A DNA stretch of 64,000 nucleotides, from positions 1,810,418 through 1,874,417 of the forward strand of contig SJOL01009849.1 of assembly GCA_004794785.1 (NCBI GenBank), read 5' to 3'. Position numbers and translations under genes: made by a program. The notes under the pieces were generated by a model. That model was not told where the DNA came from, made no database searches, and saw nothing but the letters and a program-made list of their open reading frames with translations. Source of the DNA: Opisthorchis felineus (lineage: Eukaryota > Platyhelminthes > Trematoda > Opisthorchiida > Opisthorchiidae). This document shows, piece after piece, positions 1 to 12,500 of the stretch (position 1 is the first letter of the stretch; each line of letters begins with the position of its first letter).

Positions 1-2699
1 GGATACACTAAGTTCTGTAAAGAAATGCCCAAAAGAGAACGTATGTTACTGGGTGGTCCGTTGTTTATCTTCAGTAGATTCCATCGATCCTATTTGACTG
101 TGTTCCACGACATGAAGCCATAACCAGTAACCGAGTTTGCTTGTTCCGTCACGTGAAGTAAATGTGGTTTGGGAAATTTTCACACACTCCACTGAGGCTG
201 ATAGTTCTCAACACTGCATCCTTACCGGTACAAAAAAGTGTCCAAAATTGATCGTACTCGGGTGCAAGATGTCGGCTCTGTCTCTCATTCCTAACATAAG
301 GATTTCCATGAGAATCAACTTTCGCTTCATAGACTGGGCTCTTTTACCCATGAGTAATAATCAGCGAAGCTCATGCCAGACGGTAGTATTTGTGAATAAA
401 CAGTCCTGCGTTCTGAATACCCATTTATCTTTTGACTAAATTTAGAGGGTCCACGCCGCTAAAGATAGAACTTGGACTATTATGACCATGTTGATGACAT
501 GATTTGGGTGATGAAGGTGATCCTAAAAAGCGTTCTAAGTTTTCATTGATGCAGAGACATCTTCACTTTACTTCATACTGTAACCGGCAGCCGAGCTAAA
601 GGTACGGGTGTGGAGATTATGATTCGGTTGATCGGAACGCGTGGATGTGAGGCCCACCAAGCCCATACCTTCATGAAGGAGAGCAGACACCTCAACTGAT
701 TTCTACATATTAGCTGAGCAAAGCAGGGTTGACCTGAAAGACATCGTTCACTGTTAACCTAGGTAACGGACCCGAAGTTGGCTTTGAAGACAAAGCCCAA
801 GCCGAACAACAAACCAAAAGACTATTGCGTCTGCCCGCTCCCTGTCTTGGCAACCTAGAATGACGTACTGGAAAATGCAACGGAAATGCCCAAGTCTGTT
901 TAGGAATTTGACTGATGGACAAATGTTCGAGTGATTATTGATCATACGTTCTTCTCATATTTCCAAACCGACTGGCCTTGGTGAAAGTAACTCAAGATTG
1001 CTCTCATCGTGCATTTTGCTGTCGTTAGTTTCCAGTTGTTAAGTGTTATGCACTTCCATCATATGATTATGCAGTATTAGAAGTTTGAATTGGCTACTAG
1101 GGCAATCTAGTTTTCATCCTGTTTCTATATATGAATAAGCAGTAAATTCCTTTCACACATTTCTGCTGAGAACATCAGGAGATCAAAAATAGTGCTACTG
1201 GAGACCGACGATTACCACGCATAACTTTGGGGACCACTGCAGACAACCACCGCATACTCCGGTGCTTGTGTAAAGTCGGATTTTCATTTTTTTGCCACTA
1301 GTTTATCACTAATTTGACACGAACTTATGGATAAATAAGGTGTGTAGTATGGGAGTAACGTTTAGATTTATATTAAACTCGCGTTACACGAACATTGGTC
1401 AACATCTAGCCTTTGGATTCTAGCGCCCATCGGTTTTCACAAAACAAGTTGATTTCGGCTGTCACTAGCGATGATTCTGGCCAAACGCGCTTATCCTTTT
1501 GTGTTTTGTATGTAGGTTATCGACACTGGGTTGCATTCTGTATGGGCCTACAGGTAGTTTGAGAAGGGAGCATTTCGAGGGGTCGAGACCAGAATATCCA
1601 CCCGCGAGATAACACAATGTGGTCTTGATGCGCACCTAACTATCTGGAAATTTGTTTGGACCGGCGCATTTCTAAGTAAATTTACCAGACATTTGGTGAG
1701 TTTAAAATTCCCTTTGCTTGTATCCTTGTTGGGAGTATTTGGTTACTACTCGCGAGTACACAAGTGTCAACACAAAGTTCTGTGACGTGACACAAAGCCA
1801 TGTAGTATACACTCACGAAGGTGCATGTAGGTTTGTTATTGCTAGCGATAAGTTACACGGGGCTCATCGTCTTCACTTCAGAGCGCATTTGGACTGACGG
1901 TGCAAGAGAAAACAGCCAACATGGCATTGAAATCTCTGCATACGAATGTTCCGCGCTCTCTGGCTAACCCATCGGTTGCTATAGCAGTGACTGAAAATTA
2001 GCTGTCTTTAAATATGACGTTTATTCAGCGCAACTCCAGCAGGCTGTAAACAAGTTCTCCAGATCGGAACGTCAGATGTTAATCGCTTGTATTCAGGGTA
2101 TTGTGACATACCATTCCTCATACTCAGTTTCTTCTGAAACTTCGAGAGAAAGAAAGGAAGTGTTGCAGGCTGAACAGAATCATCGAGCCGTCGGAATGGT
2201 ACCATTCAGGAGGAAGAATATCAACCAAACACGAAGGCGTATCAAGCCTTCGTATCAAGCCTATCTGTTCCCCTTTTGGAAAGATTAACACCTGGATGAA
2301 CTGCTTGATCGTGACGATTAGTTAAAACAGCGTTTCACAAGGACTAGCTGGAAACAGGCACCGAGAGAAAAGGACGGTTCTACAGGACTGCTAAATTTAA
2401 TGAACTTCTGTGACAACTCGTTCAAACCTCTACTACCACCACAACACGTTTGCGACGAGCAAAGGATAGACGTTCATAACTAAATCGTATTCGCGTAGAA
2501 AAGAAGAGAAAACGTGTGAAAAAGTGTTCTGGGGTTCTTGATTCACAAAAACGAGATGAGGAAGTGATAAATATTCAGGTCGCAGAGTTATGTCTGGGGT
2601 ATGAAGTTGGATGGGTGAAAATTTTGGATTTGCTGCAGTAACAAGATATTAGAATTGGAAGAACCTATGTTGAACTTGTCTAGGCAGATCATACGACAC
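1..2699. other. No gene recognised
   Basis: Only short, unsupported frames are seen. A Lys/Arg-rich stop-poor stretch lies at 2,390-2,640 and is discussed as a finding. No recognisable transposon or RNA gene. Confidence 0.6.
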
Positions 2700-3135
2700 G
2701 CAAGGATGCTGAAAGCTATTTGGCAGTCCACGATGGTATTTGCCCTTCTTGGGGCTTAGCTGGTGGGCGCACTACCTGAGTTTTCGTCAACCTCACATTC
2801 TGGTCGAACCTGAATTGTACGGATTTGGCAACCTACACTCATTTGCACACCAGTTTCCTTTCTACTGGAGACTCAACTTACTTCTAGCCTATATTCGTCC
2901 ATTCGGTTCAGGTAGAACATAAAGTTGAGGGAGTGTGCCCAACTGACCGGCCCAAAGAAAGGGGGAGGGTTGTAAATGCGTTCCGTCTAGACAGTCTACT
3001 GCGATAGGCCAAATATCGTTTCTACTGAAACGAGGTGGCCGCTGTGTAGCACATTTATTCACAGATTCACTTGGGTTTTAGTTGAGTCTTTCTTGAAAAT
3101 CTAATTAGTCTGTAAATGAGTGTATTAAGGTACGC
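2700..3135. repeat. Fold-back repeat FB1, copy 1 (decayed)
   Basis: The forward arm at 2,707-2,885 (gctgaaagctatttgg... gcccttcttggggct... acactcatttgcacaccag) is followed by an inverted outer-arm piece at 2,905-2,970 and an inverted inner arm at 3,020-3,135. It matches the better-preserved copies at 20.7-21.9 kb and 40.8 kb. The short open frame at 2,740-2,922 is inside the repeat and is not a gene. Confidence 0.7.
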
Positions 3136-4889
3136 TTGGTTTATTTTCTTGCTCACATGTGCTCAAAGTGATAGTTTTAAACTCAGAATCAAGTCTTTCT
3201 GAACACTTGAATGTGATCCAGGGCGTCCAATCTACTTGACACCTGCTCAGTGCAAAAGTTGGACTTTATTTGGGCAAATAGGTCGGAATGAGTTTTCCCT
3301 TCCATTACAAACTGCTTTGCCCAGAATTTTCTTAATTTTGGTAGTTTATCGGACGGTCGAATCAGCTATCTGGGCAGGCGTTCAGGCATATGAAGAAACA
3401 GGTGTCATGATTTCTGACCAAATTGAATGTATTCCTGTGCGGTCAGAGGGGGACAGAGTGGGCAAGCCGTATGTCACTGGTGCTAGTTTTATTGACGTCT
3501 GTTAGGATAACTAGATGATATCAACACCGCGCTCAATACCGCGCTCTGGGGGCAGTGTACCCTTTCGTGAAACTCAGCTGGATATATATTCTTCTCGGGC
3601 CCAGAAACGTTGTGTGCTCCAGATGAAGAAGAGTGGAACTAGTCCTTCATAAACGCACCTGAATAAATATTATGCTTGGAATTTTGCATTTGTTTTTGCT
3701 CCTTCCAAATTTAATCAAAAGCCAAATGTTCACCAACATAGTAAATTGCTTTATTTGATGACAACGAAATTGCTGGAGCCAACTATCCTGTAATTCCCAC
3801 TGAAGAGGCAATATTTCACTGTGAAATGATGCCAATTTTGGAATGATCTGCATTAATTTTCTTTCCAAAAAATTTTCACCTTTTTTATCTTTGATTACGA
3901 GTATTGCAATTTTCAGTTGCAGCGGAATACGCAGTTATTACTTTCCCATCCTTGAGAGTCCGCGCCCCGCGCCTAATTTGGCTGTCGACCCATTATTTGA
4001 AACCGCTTTTCTAAAGCACTGCTCCTGGTCTTTATGTATCCAGTTCATTGACTGCAATGCGTTCGTTTTTCCTGTTTATGCCTGGGATTGGTGGACAAGG
4101 TTCGTTTCTCAAGAATTCCTAGTGTTCGATTCTTCATTGTCAACATAGCTGAACTCATTCGACTACAGCATTTTGGCAGTCCGTCCAAAAGTATGCTCAC
4201 TGATTAATCATTGTAGTTCATGGAGGAACCTACACCGGTGGTAAAACGACAAACTGCTCGTGAAATAACATCATCTAGCCGAAAGGTGTGATTTCAAACA
4301 CTGGATTTTATTTCCTGACCCACAGCGTTTCATAATACCAACGGCAGATGATCAGCAACCTAATTTAGACTTTAGCTATCCCTAGAGATCCTTGGAGTTA
4401 GTTCTGGAATTCTACTCACAAGAGAACTGGAAAGGGACTACGAGGACCATCAGGCGGAAGATAAGGGCAAACTCAGCAGAGGATTTGCGTTTTTAAACGT
4501 AAATTGGTGGTGAAACGCGAAATTGATTATGCGTAGCATCAAATACTGGTATCAGTCCCAAAACATCCAGGCTTGACATTTGCGACAGAGAACCGAAACA
4601 AACTAAACAGTGTTTCACAGTGTTTTTCCGCCCCGAGAAATTTTAATGTATTGTCATACTGGGCCTGGTTGACTCAGTGGGAAACACCATGGAATAGCGT
4701 TTAAAAGCAGCAGAGGAAGTTTATCCCCGTCCTTCGCTGTCGATATTTTTCTGATGAGGACATGGCAACATCATGTAACCAAACAATCTAACGCAACGGG
4801 GAGACTCACTAGTTGTTCGAGCAAAGCCGCTTGGTTTTTCTTCTGAATTTCTATTTGTTTGTTTCTTGCAGATATTCTACCATTAGCTT
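3136..4889. other. No gene recognised
   Basis: AT-rich sequence between FB1 copy 1 and the decayed LINE. Open frames of 89 and 101 codons (3,236 and 3,843) show no domain and no splice-like borders. Confidence 0.6.
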
Positions 4890-6250
4890 TTAAAGGAAAG
4901 GATAATCGCTTCATTATCTGAAGATTCCTGAATACTAGCCCACCAGTCGTCGTCCAGAATCCATCGTGATATCCACCTACTCTCCGTCACATCCATGGTG
5001 GTCCATTATCGCAAGAGGAAATGTGAACATCCAGCTGGGTTTTGCCTTGGCTGAGGATACATCGATCGTACCCTTACCTAGAGACAATTTCTTGAATGGC
5101 GCCACCCTTTGAAAAGCCCCACGTTGGTCATCCTTCACGGTCTGCATGCTGCTATTGACTCAGTCAATCGACAGAATCTTTAGCAGTGCTCGTCAGTCAG
5201 AGGGAACCGTTTAAATTTACATCCCCAGTGAGGTCACTGCATGCAAAGTTCCATGGGCCAGTACTCCTATAGAGCGGGCTTTGCCTGAGTTCACTACCTC
5301 CTGTGGTGTACGACAAGGCTGCTCTCTCTCGCGTTCCTCTTTTCATTTGCTATTTATGTGTTTCTTGAAATTTGTCTTCTCATAAAACTTTGGAGTTTAA
5401 AATGCTCACGAGATTGAGCTCATGTGCATCGAGTATGCGGAAGATGTTGGTTACCTTGGTTCAGAGCCTTCTAAGGATGCAAACCATGTTAACTAATCTA
5501 AATGATTCTGTCGCACGGTTTGGTATGCGCTTCACACCTACAAATTGTAAGGTGCTGCTACAAGACTAGTTGGGATCATATTCTAACCTCGTGCTTGCAG
5601 ACGAGCCAGCCGACGTGATAGATATATTTGTTTACCTAGGCACTTGTATCACTTCCGCCGGACCGGTTGGAGTCGAGATTTCTTCTTGAATCGAGTAGGC
5701 CAGGGCAACCGTAGCCAACTGCTGATAGTTTTTGTGCCGGCTTAACGTTTATGTTTGTCAAGGGTGGGATGCACAACGCGGTAGTGCAATCCATACTGGT
5801 TTGTGGATCACAAAAACTTGGCCTGAACGCGCAAGGGACTACGAAAACTGTTATTTCCTGGCCATCGGTGTCTCCGAAGCATTGATCGGCTTTGATGGGG
5901 CATCGGATTAACAACGCTTAGGTAAACCAGTTGGTTTTAGGAATAAGGAACTGCCCAACGACGGATAATTTGCCCACGCTTCATGGCTTACGCAGGTTAG
6001 GACATGCAATATGTATACCAGAGAACGGTCTGCCTCAGTGAGGTCTACGGCTGCCGCCTAGCCGGAGACGGCGCAGACACCGGAATTCACCTAATCAATA
6101 GTTAATGACATTGGCGGATATGGTTCAATCGCGCAGTCAGTGGCGCTACGCATCAAGGCCGTCGCCTTCAAGGCATAGCTGTCCAGTTCCCGAACTAACT
6201 GAACATGCTACTGCCTCCATGGTGTCTCCATCGCTTGCCCACTTTCTGGT
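4890..6250 (+). mobile_element. Non-LTR retrotransposon (LINE), heavily decayed reverse transcriptase
   Basis: Plus-strand fragments in several frames line up with a LINE RT: PAGFCLG and HAAIDSVNRQNL near 5,030-5,180 (motif A region, with key residues altered), CGVRQGCSLS near 5,302-5,331 (motif B), EYAEDVGYLG at 5,431-5,460 (motif C, YADD changed to YAED), ARFGMRFTPTNCKVLLQD at 5,513-5,566, VYLGTCITSAGPVGVEIS at about 5,630-5,685, and a tail ADMVQSRSQWR near 6,114-6,146. Stops and shifts occur throughout. It is the same family as the 59.2-59.96 kb copy, as both carry the YLG(S/T)CI(S/T)S phrase. The clade (RTE- or CR1-like) is not resolved. Confidence 0.8.
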
Positions 6251-6959
6251 GACCAAAACTGAAGCAACTGAAACCAGAGTACCATTTTCATGTGGTTTAT
6301 AGCTCGTAAACTGACTGGGCTGATTTGCTTATCAGAGACTTCGCTGAATGTCGTGTGATGAGTATTAAATGGACGCAATTTCTCCTTGACTTGGTCGCAA
6401 TGACCAGATACTGAGGATCTCTGTGGACTACATGGTTGTTTTTAGCCGCATACAGAGAAGCAATATTGCGGTTTGTCTACAAAGATATGATTGCCACAGG
6501 TCTAGTTCGGCTTGTTCAAGACTACTTCACCATTTTAAAAATCCATTGAGGCTGATGCTTTTCGTCACGTCCGACCAATATCGCTATCCTCTATGACGTA
6601 TTTCCCCTGTTTCCCTCCTGTGTTCGTGTAACTTTCATTCCTGGTGATTTTGTACTATAAGCATACTGAAGACGTCACACTTAGGTGCGTATGCGGAGTC
6701 CCAGGGATTTGCGTAAATATGATTAATCGGAAAATTCGGTGTTCTTAAGAATTTTCACTTCCGCCCGATATCCTAGAGATAGAGCAGAGAATTTTTCCTC
6801 ATTCAAAAACGCGACACAAAAACTCACCCGGCAGGCTTTTGCCTCCATTACTAGCTGCTCGGCAGTCGGGAATCAGTTAAAACGTATTTAGTTGTCTTCA
6901 GGAGATGAAAATTATGCGCGACATCTACCCTTACTAAAATGAACAGTGATAGTCGTTGG
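6251..6959. other. No gene recognised
   Basis: Spacer between the decayed LINE and the PLE. The last 100 bases or so may be the untranslated 3' tail of the PLE. Confidence 0.55.
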
Positions 6960-7165
6960 TTTGTTCGCAATTTGATTGCAAACGTTTCATCACCAATCGA
7001 GGTGACATCATCAATGCGTTGTTGGGTAGCGTGGTGGAGCGTAGCGATGAGTCGGTGGTTGTGCGTTTAGTAGTGTTGTGTGTGTGTTAATATACATGCT
7101 GCTAGCCGGGGCTGACCTTCGATCACGATAATTTTTTCGGCCGGTCGGTTCCATTGGTTGCTCTG

Positions 7166-7735
7166 TTACACTGTGTCCTGATTGATCGATGGCCACGTGA
7201 CCATTGAGCCTGGCCTCTCCTGCCCTCGTGCTCTGATCGATGCTGGAGTGACCTCTGTCGTTGACCTCTCTCTGATCCGACTCCAAGGCGTTCCTTGCTT
7301 CTTGGTTTGTGAATCCGATATTTGGCTCTCCTTGAGTATTTTGGTGGAGGAGTACGCCCTTTGCACGTAGTGGTGCGTAAATTGGGTCCAGTTCAATGCA
7401 TCGGTTGATCGAATCAGCCGTAGAGTACCATGCCTACAGAAATTCCCTTCCGTGTCTCGTGTCTCGTTTTCCATAATGAATTTGTGGCCTTCTTGGTCTT
7501 CGTGTATGGATATCAAGGATAGGAGGTCATGTCTTCTGACTTTGTGTTCCTTTATTCGTGTGCATAATTTCCTCCCAGTCTGTCCAACGTGAAATTTGTT
7601 GCAGTTGTTGCAGTTGATTTGGTATACCATATTGCTCCTCTTGGTTTTGTCTTGGTTGTCCTTGGGTCTGGAGATCAGTTTCCTCAACGTAGCACTCAGT
7701 TTGCGGGCCACGACGATTCCTTTTTGGGCCAACAA
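7166..7735 (-). pseudogene. PLE GIY-YIG endonuclease domain
   Basis: 189 codons are open. Around residues 36-66 is a cysteine-containing module (INCNNCNKFHVGQTGRKL) followed by CTRIKEHK, the recognisable core of PLE-type GIY-YIG nucleases. The usual tyrosine of the YVG triad is histidine here (FHVGQTGR). A later IHEDQEGHKF phrase is also typical. The last 60 residues are basic and Ser/Thr-rich. GIY-YIG nicks DNA to prime insertion. Frame-shifted from the RT, so not expressed as the native fusion. Confidence 0.88.
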
Positions 7736-8240
7736 TCTGGTTGTGAGTTCAGATATATATTCTGGATGTAAGGTAGGACTACCCGTCTGGTCGCTTGTTC
7801 TCGTTGTTGCTGTTGCTGGGATGTTTTCTTCTTGATAAAACTCCTTGGATATCCATTGTTCTGGAACACTGTGAATAGGTCATTTTCTTCCTTCCTCCGT
7901 AATTCTGTGGTGCTGCAGTGTGTCTCCGCCCTCTTGAACAGGGTTTGGACGCAGCTCTTCTTGTGGTTCATTGGATGATTACTGTTGTAGTTGAGCATTT
8001 GATCCGTGTGTGTCTCCTTCCGGTATATGCAGGTTTCCAGAGTCCCATCCACCTTCCTGTTCACTAGAACGTCCAAGAATTGTAGTCGATTGTTCCTCTT
8101 CAGTTCGATTGTAAACTTGATACCCTCAAACGTGGCATTGAGCTGTTCGTGTGTCCTGTGTAATGTATCTTGTTTCATGGTGACAAAGGTGTCGTCTACG
8201 TAGCGGATCTATAGCTTTGGATTGATGATTAGTAGTAGCG
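7696..8240 (-). pseudogene. PLE reverse transcriptase, catalytic YVDD and connector part
   Basis: After a TAG at 8,209-8,211 the frame reads IRYVDDTFVTMKQD, the RT motif C, then FTIELKRNNRLQFLDVLV and YRKETHTDQMLNYNSNHP, both typical of PLE thumb/connector regions. A Gln-rich run lies near 7,810. The frame shifts against the endonuclease frame at about 7,700-7,735, so RT and GIY-YIG are no longer one polypeptide, whereas in intact PLEs they are a single protein. Confidence 0.88.
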
Positions 8241-8266
8241 CGCGCTCTAATCTTCGCATTACCGCC

Positions 8267-9040
8267 TCAGCGATAAATCCTGATATTGGAGATCCCTTTC
8301 AGCTTTTGATATATTTGTCCATCGAAGGTAAAGTATGTTTCCATGCAAAAGTCCAACAGCTTGCATAGACTTTCGGGTTTCACGGTTCCTGTCGTGTTTG
8401 GGTTATTCTGAAGCAGTTCTGCTACGGTTTCTCTGGCGAAGTTATGGCTGATTGAACTGAACAGTGATGTGACATCAAATGAAAGCCTGATTTCGTCGTC
8501 TTCAATACTGACGTTCCCTAGTCTGTGTAGAAATTGGCCAGCATTGTTGATTGTATGTTCCGATCCAGAAATGAAGTGTTTCAATCTTCTCCGTAGGTCT
8601 TTTGCTAATTTGTAAGATGGAGTTCCCGGAAGTGAGACCATTGGTAGAAATGGGGTTCCTTCTTTGTGCACCTTTGGTAGTCCGTAGAAATGTGCGATGT
8701 TGGTGTAATCGGCTTTCATTTTCCAACGTTCCTGGCTGGTAATCTCGTGTGTTGATTGCAGTTGACTGAGCGTCGTGTTGATTCGATTGATGAGGTTTGA
8801 AGTTGGGTCATGATTGATTGACCTGTAGGTCGTCGTGTCATTTAGTAGTTGTTTGGCCTTCTCAATGTAATCTGGCTTGTCCATTACCACCGTGATGCGT
8901 CCTTTGTCTGCCGGTGGTATTATGATTGTTTCATCCCTTTTTAGATTTCTGAGTGTCTCGGTCTTGTTTGGAGAGCAGTTGCATAGTTCTGTTCCGTCTG
9001 ATCGACAGTACGATTGTCTGTCGGGTCTGTTGTTGAGCAT
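8267..9040 (-). pseudogene. PLE reverse transcriptase, fingers/palm part
   Basis: 257 codons are open. In order the peptide shows PPADKGRITVVMDK (RT motif 1 region of PLEs), TNIAHFYGLPKVHKEGTPF, GTPSYKLAKDLRRRLKHFI, and the motif-A aspartate in LSFDVTSLFSS. The frame ends early because of a one-base shift at an AAAGGG run (plus strand about 8,293-8,299). In the neighbouring frame the motif-B phrase SPISGFIAEAVMRRLE continues. N-terminal material continues upstream to about 9,530 in broken frames (for example TLLEIKRNI near 9,050). Confidence 0.88.
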
Positions 9041-9530
9041 CCTCAGATATTTCGTTTGATTTCAAGGAGTGTTCTAAGTTGGCTAGGTAATCTTTGTGGG
9101 ATGCGTCCTCGGCGTTGAAGTTGAGTCCTTTCGTTAAGATTCTCGTTCAGATGTGCTGATTTGGTGGCCAGATAAGTGTTTGCTCCAAACGTCGTAGTTG
9201 TTTTGTTTGTTGTTTCTCGTGAGTTTGCGCAATTTTGTTTCCATGGGTGTCCTGCGTTTGATCTTGGCATTGTCTACTCGGCGTCCGATTGCTGCTTCAA
9301 GTCCTGCCAAGTGGTGCGGGCCGGTTTTAGCTAGGCAATTTGTCTCGCTTTCAGCAATTACTCTTTCGTGTTTTCTGAGACGATTGTGGGCGTCTGTTAT
9401 CAATGACTTCACCATTCGTCTGCCAAACTATCTTGCTAGGGCCCAGGCCTGCGGGTGGTCTGTGCCGGTCTGTGATTTGTACTGGGTAGCAGCACGTTCC
9501 TACGTAGGCATTCAACACTCTGGGTATTTC

Positions 9531-12500
9531 CACAAAGTTGAAAGTTCAGAGTTTTATATTTCTGCACGGAGTTCATACGGTTTTGGGAGGTTAATTAATT
9601 GATTTCACGCCGACATTGCAAGTCTTCATACTTTGCTCAACGGGATTTCGTCCGGGCGTCAGCTTACAAAACAGTCTCAAATAAAATATGGTTGGATTGT
9701 GTGAGGATGAATCGTGCTGTAACCCAGGTTGGGGAGATTGGTTTATCCACCTCTTTGGCACGCCTGAGTGATAGAGATGGAAAAAGCACTTTTACTGGCT
9801 CAAGAGTGTAACTTACTAACTGACGGTTTAAGAATTGCACGACAAGATATCGGTTCAATTATGTACAAACAGCACCCCACCTCCATGTGCATTCCACTGG
9901 CTGGCGCATTTTTAACGGACATGTTGCTTTTTTGGCCAGCCAGAGATGCAACTGCCTTAAGTAGATGTTTGCGCATCTACTTGATTAGTTTTCAATCCTT
10001 TTTCCATTTTTGCATACCTGTGTCAAATCGATGGTTTTGATCAAGTAATGTAGGACGGCGTGCAATAAAGCTTGACTAGGTGTCATTATGCCTCCTCATC
10101 TACGACTTAGTTTTGACATACACTTAACTTTTCTATCATCAGTGTCCATTACTGAAGAAGGCTCGGAAACACTGGCTTCTAACCAGATAAAATGAACAAA
10201 AACCACTGCTTTTTCTCTTTCCAAGTTTTTTTATCCTTCTTTCACACTCAGCTGGTGTACGCAGGAAGTATTACGAAGCAGATTAGCCCGTCTAATCCTG
10301 ATGAGCTTCTACTTTGTTGACCATATTGCCAATTCTGTACACCTTCCGACAAAGATCAGCATCAAAGACACCACTGAACTCACTGAACTCCGATAACGCA
10401 TCGGTGATATAATCGACTGATATTATATCCGATAACCCCTCTAAGCGTGCCAGGGTCGAGCGCAAGAATAAATTTGTCGTTTGGTGGGCTTTGTATAGAA
10501 GGTTCAAGATGGAGTTGATCAGTCATGCCACGCACTGGAACTAACACTTCATATGAGACTGGGATGTCTCACAGGACATAAGTCAGACGCCCGGATGAAA
10601 GCTTCACATTCCGATGCTACATCGTGGTGCCAGTTTCCAGAAACTCTACTGTTCACAAATGCATAACTCATGTCGTTGTTTAACTGTCACTCAGACCTGT
10701 CTAACTGGTCGGATCCCAGTCCTTCAGGATTTTTCTCATTTGGACTAATTTTGCATTAACTAGAAGAGGCTGACACTTAGTCGTTGGGTCACATTTGTTT
10801 GCATGCACAAGCATTGTTTTCTTTTGGAAAATTGTGGTGCTTCTTTCGGGTACTTTGCGTCCTTACCCTTGTCTTTTCTAAAGGGTCGTGTAACGAATTA
10901 CACAAGCCTATTAAACAGTAGGGACGCACCTACAGTTTCGAAGCTGTTCAGATTTTGTGTACTCAATTTTGTGTCTAGTGTCCCGTTTTTGCAATAGATT
11001 CCAAGCCAGGACCATTGAACTATGATGTTTTGCGCGTCGGTTCATGTTTTGAAAAAAACTGTTATAATCATGGTGAGCACTTCGAGCACTGCTGATCCTT
11101 CTGAAATATCATTGGACGGTCTTAACGATAACCTTATTGAAATATGTAAAGATGCCTACCTCACTCAAGCAGATTAGTGAGATCCCCGTCTAGCTTTCTT
11201 GGTAACCGTTCTTCAGCAGTGTTTTCTTGCAGAAATCCGTTTTCGTGCTCCATTTGACCAAGCCGCATAATCACCTCGCCCCCAAGATTAGAGTTTTTAC
11301 CAGCCCGCACTTGTAAACTTACCGACCGGTCCCTGAAACGTCCTATGTACCTCAGCCTACCGTGGTTAGTATTCGCACTTTTTTGTTACACCTTTAGAGC
11401 TGTAAGAGCTGTATGCTGTGAAGCTAGAAGACTAGGCGGAAGAAGCAGTTATCCAGAGCACTTCATTGAAATTCACTGTGGAGCCAGATTACAAACTACT
11501 ACGGTTCATTAGGTCAGCAAGAAAAGCATATTCGTCCCTCCGATACACTGACGACCACGTCAACGCTGAGATAAGACGCAAGATTTGTTTACTGCAATCC
11601 TGCTACATCTGGTACCAGCAGATGAATTGCTGCACAGAGATTCTTGAAATCCTGCCTAAAAAGTTCTGGCACAGTACCCGGTTATTCATAAAGCAGTCGA
11701 ATTAAACCAGCCCGCGCGGTATGCTGAGTGAACATTAATTCTTTTCATTTAAACGGCCCGTATGATGCACGTAATCCATTTTGACCGAAATAAAGGGGTA
11801 ATAACAGGTTGCAACTGTGACAATCATATGATCAGTATCTTCGATGAAATTTGCAGTCATCTGATTGTGGATTAGAGCTCATCATGTGAACCTAAAAACT
11901 AGCAGGTCTACTAGTTTAAAAGTGACTATATGGTCAAGTAATTCTCGTTGCTTTCACCGCACATGATGCAGACAAAATGATCCAAATGTTTCACTGATAA
12001 GTACATTCTCTGTCCATAGATTCTATGAATCGCATCCGACTACTTAAATAACAACTGTTTGGAGAACCGCTTGCTTCGACCGCAGTATCACTGTCGGAGT
12101 TAAAGATCACCAATCATTAAACTCGTTCAGTTTTATCATTCAAAACAATCAACAGTCTTGAAAACCTTCATTCCAGGAGTGTTCAAAATGCGATTCACTA
12201 TTTCTTGTACTAAACTGTTAATGTTTATTTTGCATTCAAACACAAAATCCGCTTCATGCAGTGATGATTATTTATTTGCAAATAAAGGCGCTGGCAACCA
12301 GAGGCTAGGGTGGAAGTCAGCTAAGCTGCTGGTCTGGAATGCACTTTAACCGAATGTACCGCATCAAGACAACCTGATGATGCAATTGAAATGATCTTTG
12401 AGATATCTAAGTAGTGTTCTCAATGTGGCCAATTCTTAGAAGACTCGTAAAAACTCGTGCATATCCTTCTACCGTTTAGACTTTTTTTTGACGTTTAGCC

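Larger units (their letters stand above)
6960..9530 (-). mobile_element. Penelope-like element (PLE), near full coding length, inactivated
   Basis: On the minus strand the parts run in order: an N-terminal region (about 9,530-9,045, several frames), RT fingers and palm (9,040-8,267), RT palm/thumb and connector (8,178-7,696), and a GIY-YIG endonuclease (7,735-7,166) with a basic tail. Visible PLE hallmarks are PPADKGRITVVMDK, FYGLPKVHKEGTP, the motif-A stretch LSFDVTSLFSSI, the catalytic YVDD at 8,191-8,202, and the endonuclease core VYQINCNNCNKFHVGQTGR followed by TRIKEHK. PLEs retrotranspose with an RT related to telomerase reverse transcriptase plus this endonuclease. Lesions: a one-base frameshift near 8,290-8,300, a TAG at 8,209-8,211 (six codons before YVDD), a frameshift near 7,700-7,735, and disruption around 9,050-9,270. 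It is the best-preserved transposon here. The exact ends are not determined. Confidence 0.92.

Noticed and set aside
2740..2922. 60-codon open frame
   Set aside because: Lies inside FB1 copy 1.
7182..8203. Several plus-strand open frames over the PLE
   Set aside because: Antisense shadows of the PLE RT and endonuclease.
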